A stretch of 36,336 bases of DNA from JBHJGS01 sp050331575 (GCA_050331575.1 JBHJGS010000059.1:1-36336), one strand, 5' to 3'; shown: positions 1-7,638, counted from the stretch's first letter. Numbers and translations are program-made. Notes: a model not told the origin generated them from the sequence alone.

Positions 1-236
1 AGGATGCGCCGGCCGGCGGCCACGACGGTGTCCGCGGCGAGGACATAGCGCCCGGGCGCGTACACGGCGTCGGCCTTTGCGACGGCGAGGCGGCGCGCAT
101 GGTCGCGGGGAAGCTCGTCTTTCAGGGGCGTTTCGTCGATCGCCGCGGGGATCACCTCATCGGGCGTGATCCCGATGCGGGCGAGAAGCGCCAGGCGGCG
201 GGGTGAAGCGCTGGCGAGGACCAGGGGCGCGTCCAT
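1..236 (-). CDS. maf: Maf-family nucleotide pyrophosphatase (N-terminal part, runs off the window)
   Basis: This is the first 78 residues of a Maf/YhdE protein; the rest lies beyond base 1. The family hydrolyses non-canonical or modified nucleoside triphosphates to monophosphates in the cytoplasm and has been linked to septum control. The sequence opens with the family signature LASASPRR at residues 7-14, and LAADTVV, carrying the catalytic-region aspartate, follows near residues 66-72. The ATG at 236 gives the usual short N-terminus. A GTG at 269 overlapping the infA stop would add 11 residues and would copy the GTGA coupling seen at hisD, so it cannot be excluded. It is the last visible gene of the murA-infA operon, 29 bp after infA if the ATG is used. 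The identification is secure; substrate preference cannot be read from this fragment. Confidence 0.9.
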   Translation of the reverse strand, partial: MDAPLVLASASPRRLALLARIGITPDEVIPAAIDETPLKDELPRDHARRLAVAKADAVYAPGRYVLAADTVVAAGRRI

Positions 237-265
237 GGCGGTGTCGGGCGCCGGAGACGGCGCGC

Positions 266-484
266 TCACTTATAGCGGTAGGTGATCCGCCCCTTGGTGA
301 GGTCGTAGGGCGTCATCTCCACGAGCACCTTGTCGCCCACCAGCACGCGGATGCGGTTCTTGCGCATCTTGCCCGCGGTGTGGGCCACGATCTCGTGGTC
401 GTTTTCAAGCTTCACACGAAACGTCGCGTTGGGAAGGAGTTCGGTGACTTCGCCCGGGAACTCCAACAATTCTTCTTTCGCCAT
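266..484 (-). CDS. infA: Translation initiation factor IF-1
   Basis: Seventy-two residues, the normal length for IF-1, forming a single S1-like OB fold. IF-1 binds the ribosomal A site during initiation together with IF-2 and IF-3. The sequence has the family landmarks MAKEELLEFPGEV at the start, LENDHEIVAHTAGKMRKNRIR in the middle, split by the usual H-x-GKMRK motif, and DLTKGRITYRYK at the end. The ATG at 484 is preceded by a strong GAGGAGG ribosome-binding site 4 bp upstream; a reading frame continues upstream to 511 but lacks support. It lies between the phosphatase gene and maf on the same strand, an order common in alphaproteobacteria. Its strong ribosome-binding site contrasts with the overlap-coupled genes upstream and fits a highly translated protein. 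Confidence 0.97.
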   Translation of the reverse strand: MAKEELLEFPGEVTELLPNATFRVKLENDHEIVAHTAGKMRKNRIRVLVGDKVLVEMTPYDLTKGRITYRYK

Positions 485-540
485 AAGCCTCCTCGGTGAG
501 GGCGCGGACACTGCCCCGCGGTCCCCTTGAAATCAAGCGC

Positions 541-993
541 TCAGCCCGCCGCGGGAACGGCGGCGTCGAAGCGCGCCTCGATGCGCGTTTGAAGCCGGTC
601 GCGCGTGGCGCGATAGGCGTCCAGAACGGCCTCGCGCGCCTGGCCGCGAGCCTCCACCGACGGGTCGGCCGTGGGCCAATATTCGATCTCCGCCGCCCAG
701 GTGCGGGTGAGGACCGCGGCGCGGTGATGAGCCTCGGGCGTGAGCGAGATGATGAGGTCGAAGGAGGTGTCCTCCAAATCCTCAAACGCCCGCGGCCGGT
801 GGGCGGCGATGTCGACGCCGATCTCCGCGCACACGGTGACGGCGAAGGGATCCATGCGTTCAGCCGCCGTGACGCCCGCTGATGTGATGAAGACGTCGCG
901 GCCCAGCCGCCGGCGCGCAAGCCCCGCCGCCATGGGCGAGCGCAGGCCGTTCACGCCGCACGCGAAGAGAAGCGAGGAGAGCGTCTTCGCCAT
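541..993 (-). CDS. Low-molecular-weight protein-tyrosine-phosphatase family protein
   Basis: A 150-residue cytoplasmic protein of the low-molecular-weight phosphotyrosine phosphatase/arsenate reductase fold. The phosphate-binding loop CX5R is at residues 12-18 (C-GVNGL-R) followed by S19, close to the N-terminus as the family requires. A late D-P pair in WPTADPSVEARG near residues 107-118 is a candidate for the catalytic acid. The loop differs from the canonical C-x-GN-x-CR-S form (GVNGL replaces GNICR), so the family is clear but activity on phosphotyrosine is not certain. It sits between the UPF0262 gene (6 bp upstream) and infA (56 bp downstream) in the murA operon. Members of this subgroup accompany UPF0262 in many alphaproteobacteria, but I know of no assigned substrate. 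An arsenate reductase role is less likely because no ars genes are nearby. Confidence 0.85.
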   Translation of the reverse strand: MAKTLSSLLFACGVNGLRSPMAAGLARRRLGRDVFITSAGVTAAERMDPFAVTVCAEIGVDIAAHRPRAFEDLEDTSFDLIISLTPEAHHRAAVLTRTWAAEIEYWPTADPSVEARGQAREAVLDAYRATRDRLQTRIEARFDAAVPAAG

Positions 994-999
994 CGCGCC

Positions 1000-1479
1000 T
1001 CACCCCTTCCAATGGAGCGCGCAAAGAAGGGTGAAGAGCCGCCGGGCGGTGTCGAAATCCGTTTCGATCTTGCCCTTCAGCCGTTCGGCGAGAAGCTCGG
1101 AGCCTTCATTGTGGAGCCCGCGCCGACCCATGTCGATCGCCTCGATCTGGGAGGGCGTCGCGTCGCGAATGGCGGCGTGATAGCTTTCGCACATCATGAA
1201 ATAGTCCTTCACGATGCGCCGGAAGGGCGAGAGCGAGAGGTGAAAGGCCTTCAAAGGGCCGTCATCTTCGGCCCGCACGTCGAAGACGAGCCGGTTCTCC
1301 TGGATCGAAAGATGGAGAACGTAAGGCCCCGCGAAGCCATCGCCGAGTTTGAAGACGTTCTCTTCGAGAAGATCATAGATCGCGACGCGGCGCTCATGCT
1401 CCACATCCGGGTTCGGATGGGCGAGGGAAGCCTCGTCAAGTTCGACGCGGGCGAGGCGGTCGGCCTCCTCCGCGCTCAT
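1000..1479 (-). CDS. UPF0262 family protein
   Basis: A 159-residue soluble protein that I recognise as UPF0262, a conserved alphaproteobacterial family with no established function. Recognisable stretches are the IYDLLEENVF region (residues about 54-63), the GPYVLHLSIQENRLVFDV strand block, LSLSPFRRIVKDYFMMCESY and IEAIDMGRRGLHNEGSELL, a helical segment near the C-terminus. There is no signal peptide or membrane segment. Its ATG overlaps the hisD stop by 4 bp (ATGA), so it is probably translationally coupled to histidinol dehydrogenase. Conserved position after hisD is part of the evidence for the family call. Nothing in the sequence suggests a catalytic motif. Confidence 0.9.
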   Translation of the reverse strand: MSAEEADRLARVELDEASLAHPNPDVEHERRVAIYDLLEENVFKLGDGFAGPYVLHLSIQENRLVFDVRAEDDGPLKAFHLSLSPFRRIVKDYFMMCESYHAAIRDATPSQIEAIDMGRRGLHNEGSELLAERLKGKIETDFDTARRLFTLLCALHWKG

Positions 1480-2783
1480 CGGCCCGCGCGCTCCAAACGC
1501 ATGGCGACCGATCGGGCATGGGCGTCGAGGCCCTCGGCGCGGCCCAAGGTGACGGCGGCCGGCCCGATCGCGGCGAGCCCGGCCTCGCCCGCGCGGAGAA
1601 GCGTGGTGCGCTTCATGAAGTTCAAAACGCCGAGGCCGGAGGCGTAGCGCGCCGCCCGCGCGGTGGGCAGCACATGATCCGGTCCGCCCACATAATCGCC
1701 CACCGCTTCCGGCGTGAGCGTACCAAGGAAAATCGCCCCGGCGTGGGTGATCTGCTCCGAAAGCGCGTCGGCGTCCGCGACGGCGAGCTGCAAATGCTCC
1801 GCCGCGATGCGGTCGGCGATGCGGGCGGCGTCGCGCATCACGTCGTCGACGAGGATGATCGCGCCGTTCTCCCGCCAGCTCTCCCCCGCCACGCCCGCGC
1901 GCGGAAGGTCAGCGAGATGCGCATCCACCGCGCGCGCGACCGCCTCGGCGAAGGCCGCGTCGTCGGTGATGAGAAGTGCTTGGGCCGCGGGGTCGTGTTC
2001 GGCCTGGCTCAACAGGTCCATGGCGATCCAGGCGGGATCGGCGGAGGCGTCGGCGATCACGAGGATCTCCGAGGGACCTGCGATCATGTCGATGCCCACG
2101 TGGCCGAACACCCGTTTCTTCGCCGCGGTGACATAGGCGTTGCCCGGCCCCACGACGACGTCGACCGGCGCCACCGTTTGCGTCCCATAGGCGAGAGCCG
2201 CGATCGCTTGCGCGCCGCCCATGCGGTAAATCTCGCTCACCCCGGCGGTGCGTGCGGCGTAAAGGACGAGGGGATCGATCGCGCCGTCCGGCGTCGGTAC
2301 GGCCATGGCGATGCGGCCAACGCCGGCGACTTCTGCAGGCACGGCGTTCATGAGAACCGAGCTTGGATAGCTCGCCGCCCCGCCCGGCACGTAAAGCCCC
2401 GCCGCGTCGACCGGCGTCCAGCGCCAGCCCATCTCGACGCCCTCCGCGTCGGTCCAGCGCACGGCCTCCGGGCGTTGGCGTTCATGGAAGGCGCGAATGC
2501 GCGCGGCGGCGAGGTCGATCGCCGCGCGATCTTCGGGCCGCGTCTTCGCGACGGCGTCGTCGACCTCCGCCGCGGTGATGACGAGAGGGGCCTCGGCGTA
2601 GTCCACGCGATCGAGACGCAGCGCGTGTTCGGCGAGGGCTGCGTCTCCGCGCGCGCACACATCGGACATGATGGGCGCGACGACCGCGTCGATGTCGCCT
2701 GAAAGTTCGACTTTGCGGTCGAGGAGCGCGCGAAAGGCGGCCTCGAAATCCGGCGCGTCCGCCTTGAGACGGCGCGCGCTCAC
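1476..2783 (-). CDS. hisD: Histidinol dehydrogenase
   Basis: A 435-residue protein catalysing the last two steps of histidine biosynthesis, oxidation of L-histidinol to L-histidine via the aldehyde with two NAD+, using a zinc ion. Family landmarks are visible: PGGAASYPSSVLMNAVPA, VVGPGNAYVTAAKK, IDMIAGPSEILVIAD, SQAEHDPAAQALLIT, AEHLQL and GPDHVLPTARAARYASGL, which include the conserved Glu/His residues of the active site and zinc site. I place the start at GTG 2783, in the arrangement GTGA that overlaps the DUF2948 stop by 4 bp and gives the normal family length; the frame stays open upstream to 3140 but that part overlaps DUF2948. Other his genes are absent from the window, a common situation for this cluster in alphaproteobacteria. 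Confidence 0.96.
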   Translation of the reverse strand: MSARRLKADAPDFEAAFRALLDRKVELSGDIDAVVAPIMSDVCARGDAALAEHALRLDRVDYAEAPLVITAAEVDDAVAKTRPEDRAAIDLAAARIRAFHERQRPEAVRWTDAEGVEMGWRWTPVDAAGLYVPGGAASYPSSVLMNAVPAEVAGVGRIAMAVPTPDGAIDPLVLYAARTAGVSEIYRMGGAQAIAALAYGTQTVAPVDVVVGPGNAYVTAAKKRVFGHVGIDMIAGPSEILVIADASADPAWIAMDLLSQAEHDPAAQALLITDDAAFAEAVARAVDAHLADLPRAGVAGESWRENGAIILVDDVMRDAARIADRIAAEHLQLAVADADALSEQITHAGAIFLGTLTPEAVGDYVGGPDHVLPTARAARYASGLGVLNFMKRTTLLRAGEAGLAAIGPAAVTLGRAEGLDAHARSVAMRLERAGR

Positions 2784-3304
2784 GCGCTCGCCGCGGCTTT
2801 CTCCGGCGTTTCGTCCTCGCGCGCGTCGAGGTCTTCGGCCGACATGTGGCTCGGGCGTTGATAGACCTTGTAGGGACCGACGAGATCCTTGAGCCGCGCC
2901 TCCAGGCACTCGACGCGCAAACGGATCTCTCCGCCGCCCGAGAAGACCATGATCACGTCGCCCGCGCCCTGCGGCGCGTCCGGGTAGGGGGCGGGTTCGA
3001 AGAGAACGGAGAGAAGCTCCACCACCGCGCGGCGGTCGTCCTGGCGCATATTGCGCGCCTGCGCGCCGAGCACGCCGTCGAGATGAAGCACCGAGACATA
3101 ACGCTTCCACGGCCCGTTCGTTTGCCCGGAATACCAGCAAAACCGGTTGAACTGGGCGACGAAACGTCGGTCCTTCGGCGCGTAGACGAGATCGCCCACC
3201 TGGGCGAGCGCATCCTGCAAATGCGCCGACAGGATCGAGAGATCCTCATCATCGCGCGCCAACAATTTCAAACCGCCCACGCAGGGCATGATCGGATCGG
3301 TCAT
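2780..3304 (-). CDS. DUF2948 family protein
   Basis: A 174-residue protein of the DUF2948 family, conserved in alphaproteobacteria between murA and hisD and without a known function. Characteristic segments are LKLLARDDEDLSILSAHLQDA near residues 12-32, PKDRRFVAQFNRFCWY in the middle and RLRVECLEARLKDLVGPY towards the end, followed by a loose acidic tail. There is no membrane segment or signal peptide. The ATG at 3304 lies 1 bp after the murA stop, and its own stop overlaps the hisD start, so the three genes appear translationally coupled. Function cannot be inferred beyond this persistent neighbourhood of cell-wall and histidine genes. Confidence 0.88.
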   Translation of the reverse strand: MTDPIMPCVGGLKLLARDDEDLSILSAHLQDALAQVGDLVYAPKDRRFVAQFNRFCWYSGQTNGPWKRYVSVLHLDGVLGAQARNMRQDDRRAVVELLSVLFEPAPYPDAPQGAGDVIMVFSGGGEIRLRVECLEARLKDLVGPYKVYQRPSHMSAEDLDAREDETPEKAAASA

Positions 3305-3305
3305 G

Positions 3306-4604
3306 TCAGTCCTCCCCGCCGATGCGTTCCACGTCCGCGCCGATCCGGGTCAATTTCTCCTCAAGCCGCTCATAACCGCGGTCGAGGTGGTAAATCCGGT
3401 TCACGACCGTCTCGCCCTTGGCGACGAGCCCGGCGAGAACGAGCGAAATCGACGCCCTGAGATCGGTCGCCATCACCGGCGCTCCCGTCAAGTGTTCGAC
3501 GCCACGGATGTGGGCCGTGCGGCCGTCCACCGCAATGTCGGCGCCGAGGCGATTGAGTTCCGGCACATGCATGAACCGGTTCTCGAAAATCGTCTCGGTG
3601 ACGGCCGCCCGGCCGGCCGCCCGGCCGTCCGCCCGGGTCATCAGAGCCATAAATGGGGCCTGAAGGTCCGTGGCGAAACCCGGAAACGGCTTCGTGACCA
3701 CGTCGACCGGTTTCGGCCGCGCGCCGGTGGAGACGACGCGCACGCCGTTCGGCTCGTCCGTAAGGGTGACGCCGGCTTCGACCATCACCGCGATGAGGGC
3801 GCGCCAATCCTCCCCCGCCGCGCCTTCAAGAAGGATATCACCGCCGGTGAGGGCGCAGGCGATCGCGAAGGCGCCCGATTCGATTCGGTCGGCCATCACC
3901 CGGTGGCGGGCGCCATGAAGGCGGTCGACACCCTCGATGCGGATGGTGGACGTGCCCGCGCCCGTAATCCGTGCGCCCATGGCGTTGAGACATTGGGCGA
4001 GGTCGGCGATCTCAGGCTCGCACGCCGCGTTCGTGAGGACCGTCTCCCCCTTCGCGCGCACGGCGGCCAGCATGGCGTGCTCCGTCCCGCCGACGGTGAC
4101 GAAAGGAAAGGCGATCTCCGCGCCGGTGAGGCCGCGCGGCGCGCGCGCGTTCACATAGCCGCCTTCGAGCGTGATCTCCGCGCCCATGGCCTCAAGAGCC
4201 TTCAAATGCTGATCCACGGGCCGCGCGCCGATGGCGCACCCGCCGGGAAGCGACACCCGCGCGCGCCCTTCCCGCGCCAAGAGGGGGCCGAGAACGTTGA
4301 AGGTGGCGCGCATTTTGCGCACGAGGTCGTAAGACGCCTCGACATTCGCCACGTCCTTCACCTGAAAGACGACGCGGTCGCCCTCTTCGCCGCCCGCGCC
4401 GGCGTCGATCGTCACGTCGGCGCCGAGATCGATCAGAAGCTTCGTCAGATAGGCCGTGTCCGCAAGATGCGGCAGGCGGGCGAGGCTCAGGGGTTCGTCG
4501 GTGAGAAGACAGGCGACCATGAGTTTGAGCGCCGCGTTCTTCGCGCCCGAAATGGGGACCGCGCCCTCAAGCCGGCGCCCGCCGCGAATGCGCAGCCGAT
4601 CCAT
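3306..4604 (-). CDS. murA: UDP-N-acetylglucosamine 1-carboxyvinyltransferase (MurA)
   Basis: A 432-residue cytoplasmic enzyme that transfers enolpyruvate from phosphoenolpyruvate to UDP-N-acetylglucosamine, the first committed step of peptidoglycan synthesis. The N-terminal ISGAKNAALKLM (residues 18-29) carries the conserved Lys-Asn pair. The catalytic loop GGCAIGARPVDQHL has cysteine at residue 123, the residue that reacts with fosfomycin, so the enzyme should be fosfomycin-sensitive in principle. RADGRAAGRAAVTETIFENRFMHVPEL and the C-terminal YHLDRGYERLEEKL match the family. Length is close to E. coli MurA (about 419). The start ATG overlaps the stop of the small gene upstream by one base (TGATG), which suggests coupling at the head of the operon. 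Confidence 0.97.
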   Translation of the reverse strand: MDRLRIRGGRRLEGAVPISGAKNAALKLMVACLLTDEPLSLARLPHLADTAYLTKLLIDLGADVTIDAGAGGEEGDRVVFQVKDVANVEASYDLVRKMRATFNVLGPLLAREGRARVSLPGGCAIGARPVDQHLKALEAMGAEITLEGGYVNARAPRGLTGAEIAFPFVTVGGTEHAMLAAVRAKGETVLTNAACEPEIADLAQCLNAMGARITGAGTSTIRIEGVDRLHGARHRVMADRIESGAFAIACALTGGDILLEGAAGEDWRALIAVMVEAGVTLTDEPNGVRVVSTGARPKPVDVVTKPFPGFATDLQAPFMALMTRADGRAAGRAAVTETIFENRFMHVPELNRLGADIAVDGRTAHIRGVEHLTGAPVMATDLRASISLVLAGLVAKGETVVNRIYHLDRGYERLEEKLTRIGADVERIGGED

Positions 4605-4759
4605 CAGTCGCGCGTCCCGTCGTCTTTGTCAGTGGCGTCGCGGTCTTCAGCCGGGTTTTTGCGCGCCTGGGTTTTGCGGCGGCGCAAATTGGCGCGCAAA
4701 GCCTCGGCGAGGCGCGCAGCCTTTCCGTCGTCGTTCTTGTCCTCGCGTTGATCCGGCAT
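4604..4759 (-). CDS. Small charged protein upstream of murA
   Basis: A 51-residue, highly charged protein beginning MPDQREDKNDDGKAARLAEALR and containing a basic stretch NLRRRKTQARK followed by an acidic tail. The frame is open back to 4900, but the ATG at 4759 is chosen because the upstream part overlaps the divergent CZB gene and its promoter space. Its stop shares a base with the murA start, which argues for a real translated leader gene. Small proteins of this type are often annotated upstream of murA in alphaproteobacteria as hypothetical. I recognise no domain and assign no function; it could be nucleic-acid binding from its charge pattern, but that is only a guess. Confidence 0.6.
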   Translation of the reverse strand: MPDQREDKNDDGKAARLAEALRANLRRRKTQARKNPAEDRDATDKDDGTRD

Positions 4760-4898
4760 GGCGGGGATGTCCGCGCGAAATGGGGCCGGGTCAAGGCCGC
4801 ATGAGAAAAGCCGATCACGCAAATTTGAGTGGCGTGCGAGCACAATATTCGAACAATCAATATCGGTGATCAAGCGTACTTTGTGAAAGGCGTGTTCC

Positions 4899-5270
4899 AT
4901 GCTCGAATTTTTAGATCAAGCCTTGATGGCTCATGCGCTCATCAAGAAAAAACTCATCGACACGATTGAAGGAACGGCCGACCACGGCATTGATCCCGAC
5001 ACCATGCGCCGGGACGACGCGTGCAAGGTCGGCGAATGGATCCATCATGCGGACAATGAGCTCAAGGGCACGGCGGAGCTCGAACGCCTGCGCGAGGTGC
5101 ACGCCGCCCTGCACCAATCGGCCTATGACGCCTATCGGATGAAGGAGGCCGGCCGTGCCGACGAGGCCCGCAGGATCGTCGAATCGGGATCCTTCGAAGC
5201 GGCGTCGTCGGAGCTCAAGAAAATCATCATCGCCATGAAACGCCGCTGCGCGAACGAGGCCGCCGCCTAA
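4899..5270 (+). CDS. Stand-alone CZB (chemoreceptor zinc-binding) domain protein
   Basis: A 123-residue, probably all-helical cytoplasmic protein. The spacing of H12, C42 (in CKVGEW, the C-x-x-G-x-W core of the domain), H68 and H72 (VHAALH) matches the His3Cys zinc site of the CZB family, which senses zinc, reactive chlorine or redox state in chemoreceptors and diguanylate cyclases. Here the domain stands alone, with no receptor, GGDEF or histidine-kinase part. The ATG at 4899 follows an AAGG ribosome-binding site by about 9 bp. It is transcribed away from the murA operon, with about 140 bp of divergent promoter space. It may act as a soluble partner of a sensor encoded elsewhere; that is inference. 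Confidence 0.78.
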   Translation: MLEFLDQALMAHALIKKKLIDTIEGTADHGIDPDTMRRDDACKVGEWIHHADNELKGTAELERLREVHAALHQSAYDAYRMKEAGRADEARRIVESGSFEAASSELKKIIIAMKRRCANEAAA

Positions 5271-5334
5271 GCTTCGCCGACGCTGAAAACACCTTGGCCT
5301 TAAAGCCGCGGTCGGCTATGACGCGCGGCTCGAG

Positions 5335-5409
5335 GCCCTGGTAGCTCAGTGGTAGAGCGCACCCTTGGTAAGGGTGAGGTCGAGAGTTCAATTCTCTCCA
5401 GCGGCACCA
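5335..5409 (+). tRNA. tRNA-Thr (GGU anticodon), acceptor stem mispaired
   Basis: The D arm (GCTC/GAGC), anticodon arm (CACCC/GGGTG around the loop TTGGTAA) and T arm (GAGAG/CTCTC around TTCAATT) all fold perfectly, and CCA is encoded at 5407-5409. Anticodon GGT reads the threonine codons ACC and ACU. The acceptor stem is abnormal: 5' GCCCTGG faces 3' CAGCGGC, leaving C4-C69 and G6-A67 mismatches plus a T5-G68 wobble, although G1-C72 and C2-G71, identity elements for threonyl-tRNA synthetase, are present. A 5' strand GCCGCTG would pair fully. The gene may be defective, or a join between two sequences may lie in it. Confidence 0.85.
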
Positions 5410-5440
5410 TTCGCGTGAGACCGTCCCACGTCCGGAGGGA

Positions 5441-5842
5441 TCAGGTCAGCGCGGCGACGAAGATTGACACCGGAACCGCCGCCACCGCGATGATCAGCGC
5501 CCATTGCTGCCACCGGTTCAGAGCTGACTGACGGTCGACCTTGTCGTCCAGTGACTGGATGCGGCGGTCAAGCTTGTCGTCCAGCGCCTGGAGGCGGTGG
5601 TCAACCTTGTCGTCCAGCGCCTGAATGCGGCGGTCAACCTTTTCGTCCAGCGCCTGAATGCGGCGGTCAACCTTATCGCTGAATGCCTGCAGGTCGACGT
5701 CGATCTTGCGGCTGAGCGCCTTGACCTCGCCGCTGAGCCGCTCTTCCATGCGCTCAAAGCGGCCGAGCAGCGCCGGCAGATAGGTCTCCAGGCCTTCCTG
5801 CTTGCCTTCCACGCGGCCCAATCGGCTTTCGACTTCATCCAT
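5441..5842 (-). CDS. Coiled-coil repeat protein with C-terminal membrane anchor
   Basis: A 133-residue protein starting MDEVESRLGRVEGKQ; the ATG at 5842 has a GGAG ribosome-binding site close upstream. The body (about residues 45-110) is four to five copies of an 11-residue unit close to VDRRIQALDDK, a hendecad period expected to form a long straight coiled coil. The final 20 residues, WALIIAVAAVPVSIFVAALT, form one membrane helix, so the coiled coil is likely tethered to the inner membrane. There is no signal peptide and no enzymatic motif. Such proteins are often annotated only as hypothetical. It stands alone, opposite in direction to the tRNA-Thr gene, 31 bp from it. Function is unknown; a spacer or oligomerisation role is a guess. 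Confidence 0.7.
   Translation of the reverse strand: MDEVESRLGRVEGKQEGLETYLPALLGRFERMEERLSGEVKALSRKIDVDLQAFSDKVDRRIQALDEKVDRRIQALDDKVDHRLQALDDKLDRRIQSLDDKVDRQSALNRWQQWALIIAVAAVPVSIFVAALT
5532..5690. repeat. 33-bp tandem repeat inside the coiled-coil gene
   Basis: About 4.8 copies of a 33-bp unit close to TTGTCGTCCAGCGCCTGAAT followed by GCGGCGGTCAACC. Each unit encodes one 11-residue hendecad on the minus strand. The two central copies are nearly identical, so copy number may vary by slippage or unequal recombination without breaking the frame. Confidence 0.85.
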
Positions 5843-5997
5843 CTCCGCTCTCCCGTGCCCGGGCTTCACCACCGTGGCGCGCGGGGCCCATGGCGTCAAG
5901 CGCGGAAGACACACCCAATGGTCGTACGCGCGCAAGTGGGCTGGTCCGGGCCGAACGCCTTGGGCTATAGAGGCCTTTGCCCCCTGCCCACCGAAGC

Positions 5998-7638
5998 ATG
6001 CTGCCGATGCGCTATCTTTTCCTGCTTATTCCGGCGATCGCCACCGCGATTGGCCTTCTCTGCGTTGTGCTTGTGTCGCCCGCTTGGCTGGGGTTGGTGC
6101 TGCCCATGGGCTTTCTGACCCTCGTAGGCGTGCGCGACCTTGTGCAGCCGCGGCACTCGGTGCTGCGCAACTATCCGATCATCGGCCATATGCGCTGGTT
6201 CTTCGAGGCGGTGCGCCCGGAGTTCCGGCAATATTTCTTCGCCTCGGACAAGGATGAGCGGCCGTTCAATCGGGACCAACGCGCGCTGGTCTATCAACGC
6301 GCCAAGAGCGTGGAGGATCGCGCGCCGTTCGGCACCAAGTTCGATGCCTATGAGCCGGACTTTTCCTGGGTGACGCATTCGGTGCTGGCCGCTCCGCCCA
6401 CCAGCGACGAATATCGCATCCATGTTGGCGGCGGCGACTGCCGGAAGCCCTATCGCGCGTCGATCCTGAACGTCTCAGGCATGAGCTTCGGCGCCATTTC
6501 GCCCAACGCCATTCGTGCGCTCAGCCGCGGTGCGAAGATGGGGGGCTTTGCCATGAACACCGGGGAAGGCGCGATCAGCCCCTATCATCGCGTCGAGGGC
6601 GCAGACCTGATCTGGCAGATCGCCAGCGGTTATTTCGGCTGCCGCAGAACCGACGGGAGCTTCTGCGCCGATACGTTCCAGGATCAAGCCGCCGCCGACC
6701 AGGTCAAGATGATCGAGATCAAGCTGAGCCAGGGCGCCAAGCCCGGCCATGGCGGCGTTCTGCCGAAGGAGAAGATCAGCCGGGAAATCGCAGAGACGCG
6801 GCACATTCCGATGGGCCAGGATTGCATTTCGCCGGCCAGACATTCGGAGTTTTCCACGCCGGTGCAACTGCTGGACTTCGTCGCCCGGCTGCGCGACCTC
6901 TCCGGCGGCAAGCCGGTCGGCCTAAAGCTGTGCATCGGCCATGCTTGGGAATTCATGGCGATCGCCAAGGCGATGCGCCATACCGGTATCGCGCCGGATT
7001 TCATCACCATTGACGGGGCGGAAGGCGGCACCGGCGCGGCCCCGATCGAATTCACCGACAATGTCGGCACGCCGCTGGCCGAGGGCTTGTCGTTCGCGCA
7101 CAATGTGCTGGTCGGCGCCGGAGTGCGCAATCAGTTGTGTCTGGCCGCAGCCGGCAAGGTGGTTTCCGCGTTCGATATCATCCGCCTGGTGTCGTTGGGC
7201 GCGGACTATTGCAATGCCGCGCGCGCCTTCATGTTCGCGCTGGGCTGCATTCAGTCGCTGAGCTGCCACACCAATCGTTGCCCGGTGGGGCTAGCCACGA
7301 CCGACCCGCGGCGCACCCGTGCGCTGGTGGTGCCGGACAAGGCGAACCGGGTCTATAACTTCCACCGCAACACGGTGCATGAATTGGCCGAGGTGATCGG
7401 TGCCGCCGGGCTGCACCACCCGGCCGAGATCCGACGGGACATGGTGTTTCGCCGCCGCGGCACCAGCGCGGTGGTGTCCTCCGAGCAGCGCTTCCGCTGG
7501 CTCAAGCCCAATGAATTGGTCGAGGGCACCGATGACCCGATCTATGCCTGCAATTGGGCGCGGGCGCAGGTGCACAGCTTTCTGCCAGCGCGCGACGAGG
7601 TCGATCAGCCGCCGATGAGTATGGACAAGGTCAGATAG
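5998..7638 (+). CDS. FMN-binding glutamate synthase domain protein
   Basis: About 546 residues with two membrane helices at the N-terminus (RYLFLLIPAIATAIGLLCVV and AWLGLVLPMGFLTLV) and the FMN/iron-sulphur synthase domain of glutamate synthase. Visible landmarks are NVSGMSFGAISPNAIRAL, NTGEGAISPYH, KPGHGGVLP, DGAEGGTGAAP and CIQSLSCHTNRC, whose three cysteines keep the C-x5-C-x4-C spacing of the 3Fe-4S site in GltB. The N-terminal glutamine amidotransferase domain is absent, and no GltD partner is nearby. The activity may therefore use free ammonia or a different substrate; this is not known for the family. Two starts are possible, ATG 5998 and ATG 6007; neither has a strong ribosome-binding site. 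The 3' end overlaps the convergent tspO gene by 34 bp. Confidence 0.88.
   Translation: MLPMRYLFLLIPAIATAIGLLCVVLVSPAWLGLVLPMGFLTLVGVRDLVQPRHSVLRNYPIIGHMRWFFEAVRPEFRQYFFASDKDERPFNRDQRALVYQRAKSVEDRAPFGTKFDAYEPDFSWVTHSVLAAPPTSDEYRIHVGGGDCRKPYRASILNVSGMSFGAISPNAIRALSRGAKMGGFAMNTGEGAISPYHRVEGADLIWQIASGYFGCRRTDGSFCADTFQDQAAADQVKMIEIKLSQGAKPGHGGVLPKEKISREIAETRHIPMGQDCISPARHSEFSTPVQLLDFVARLRDLSGGKPVGLKLCIGHAWEFMAIAKAMRHTGIAPDFITIDGAEGGTGAAPIEFTDNVGTPLAEGLSFAHNVLVGAGVRNQLCLAAAGKVVSAFDIIRLVSLGADYCNAARAFMFALGCIQSLSCHTNRCPVGLATTDPRRTRALVVPDKANRVYNFHRNTVHELAEVIGAAGLHHPAEIRRDMVFRRRGTSAVVSSEQRFRWLKPNELVEGTDDPIYACNWARAQVHSFLPARDEVDQPPMSMDKVR

Noticed and set aside
2784..3140. Upstream extension of hisD
   Set aside because: It overlaps the DUF2948 gene and lacks homology to HisD; GTG 2783 gives the normal length with a GTGA overlap.
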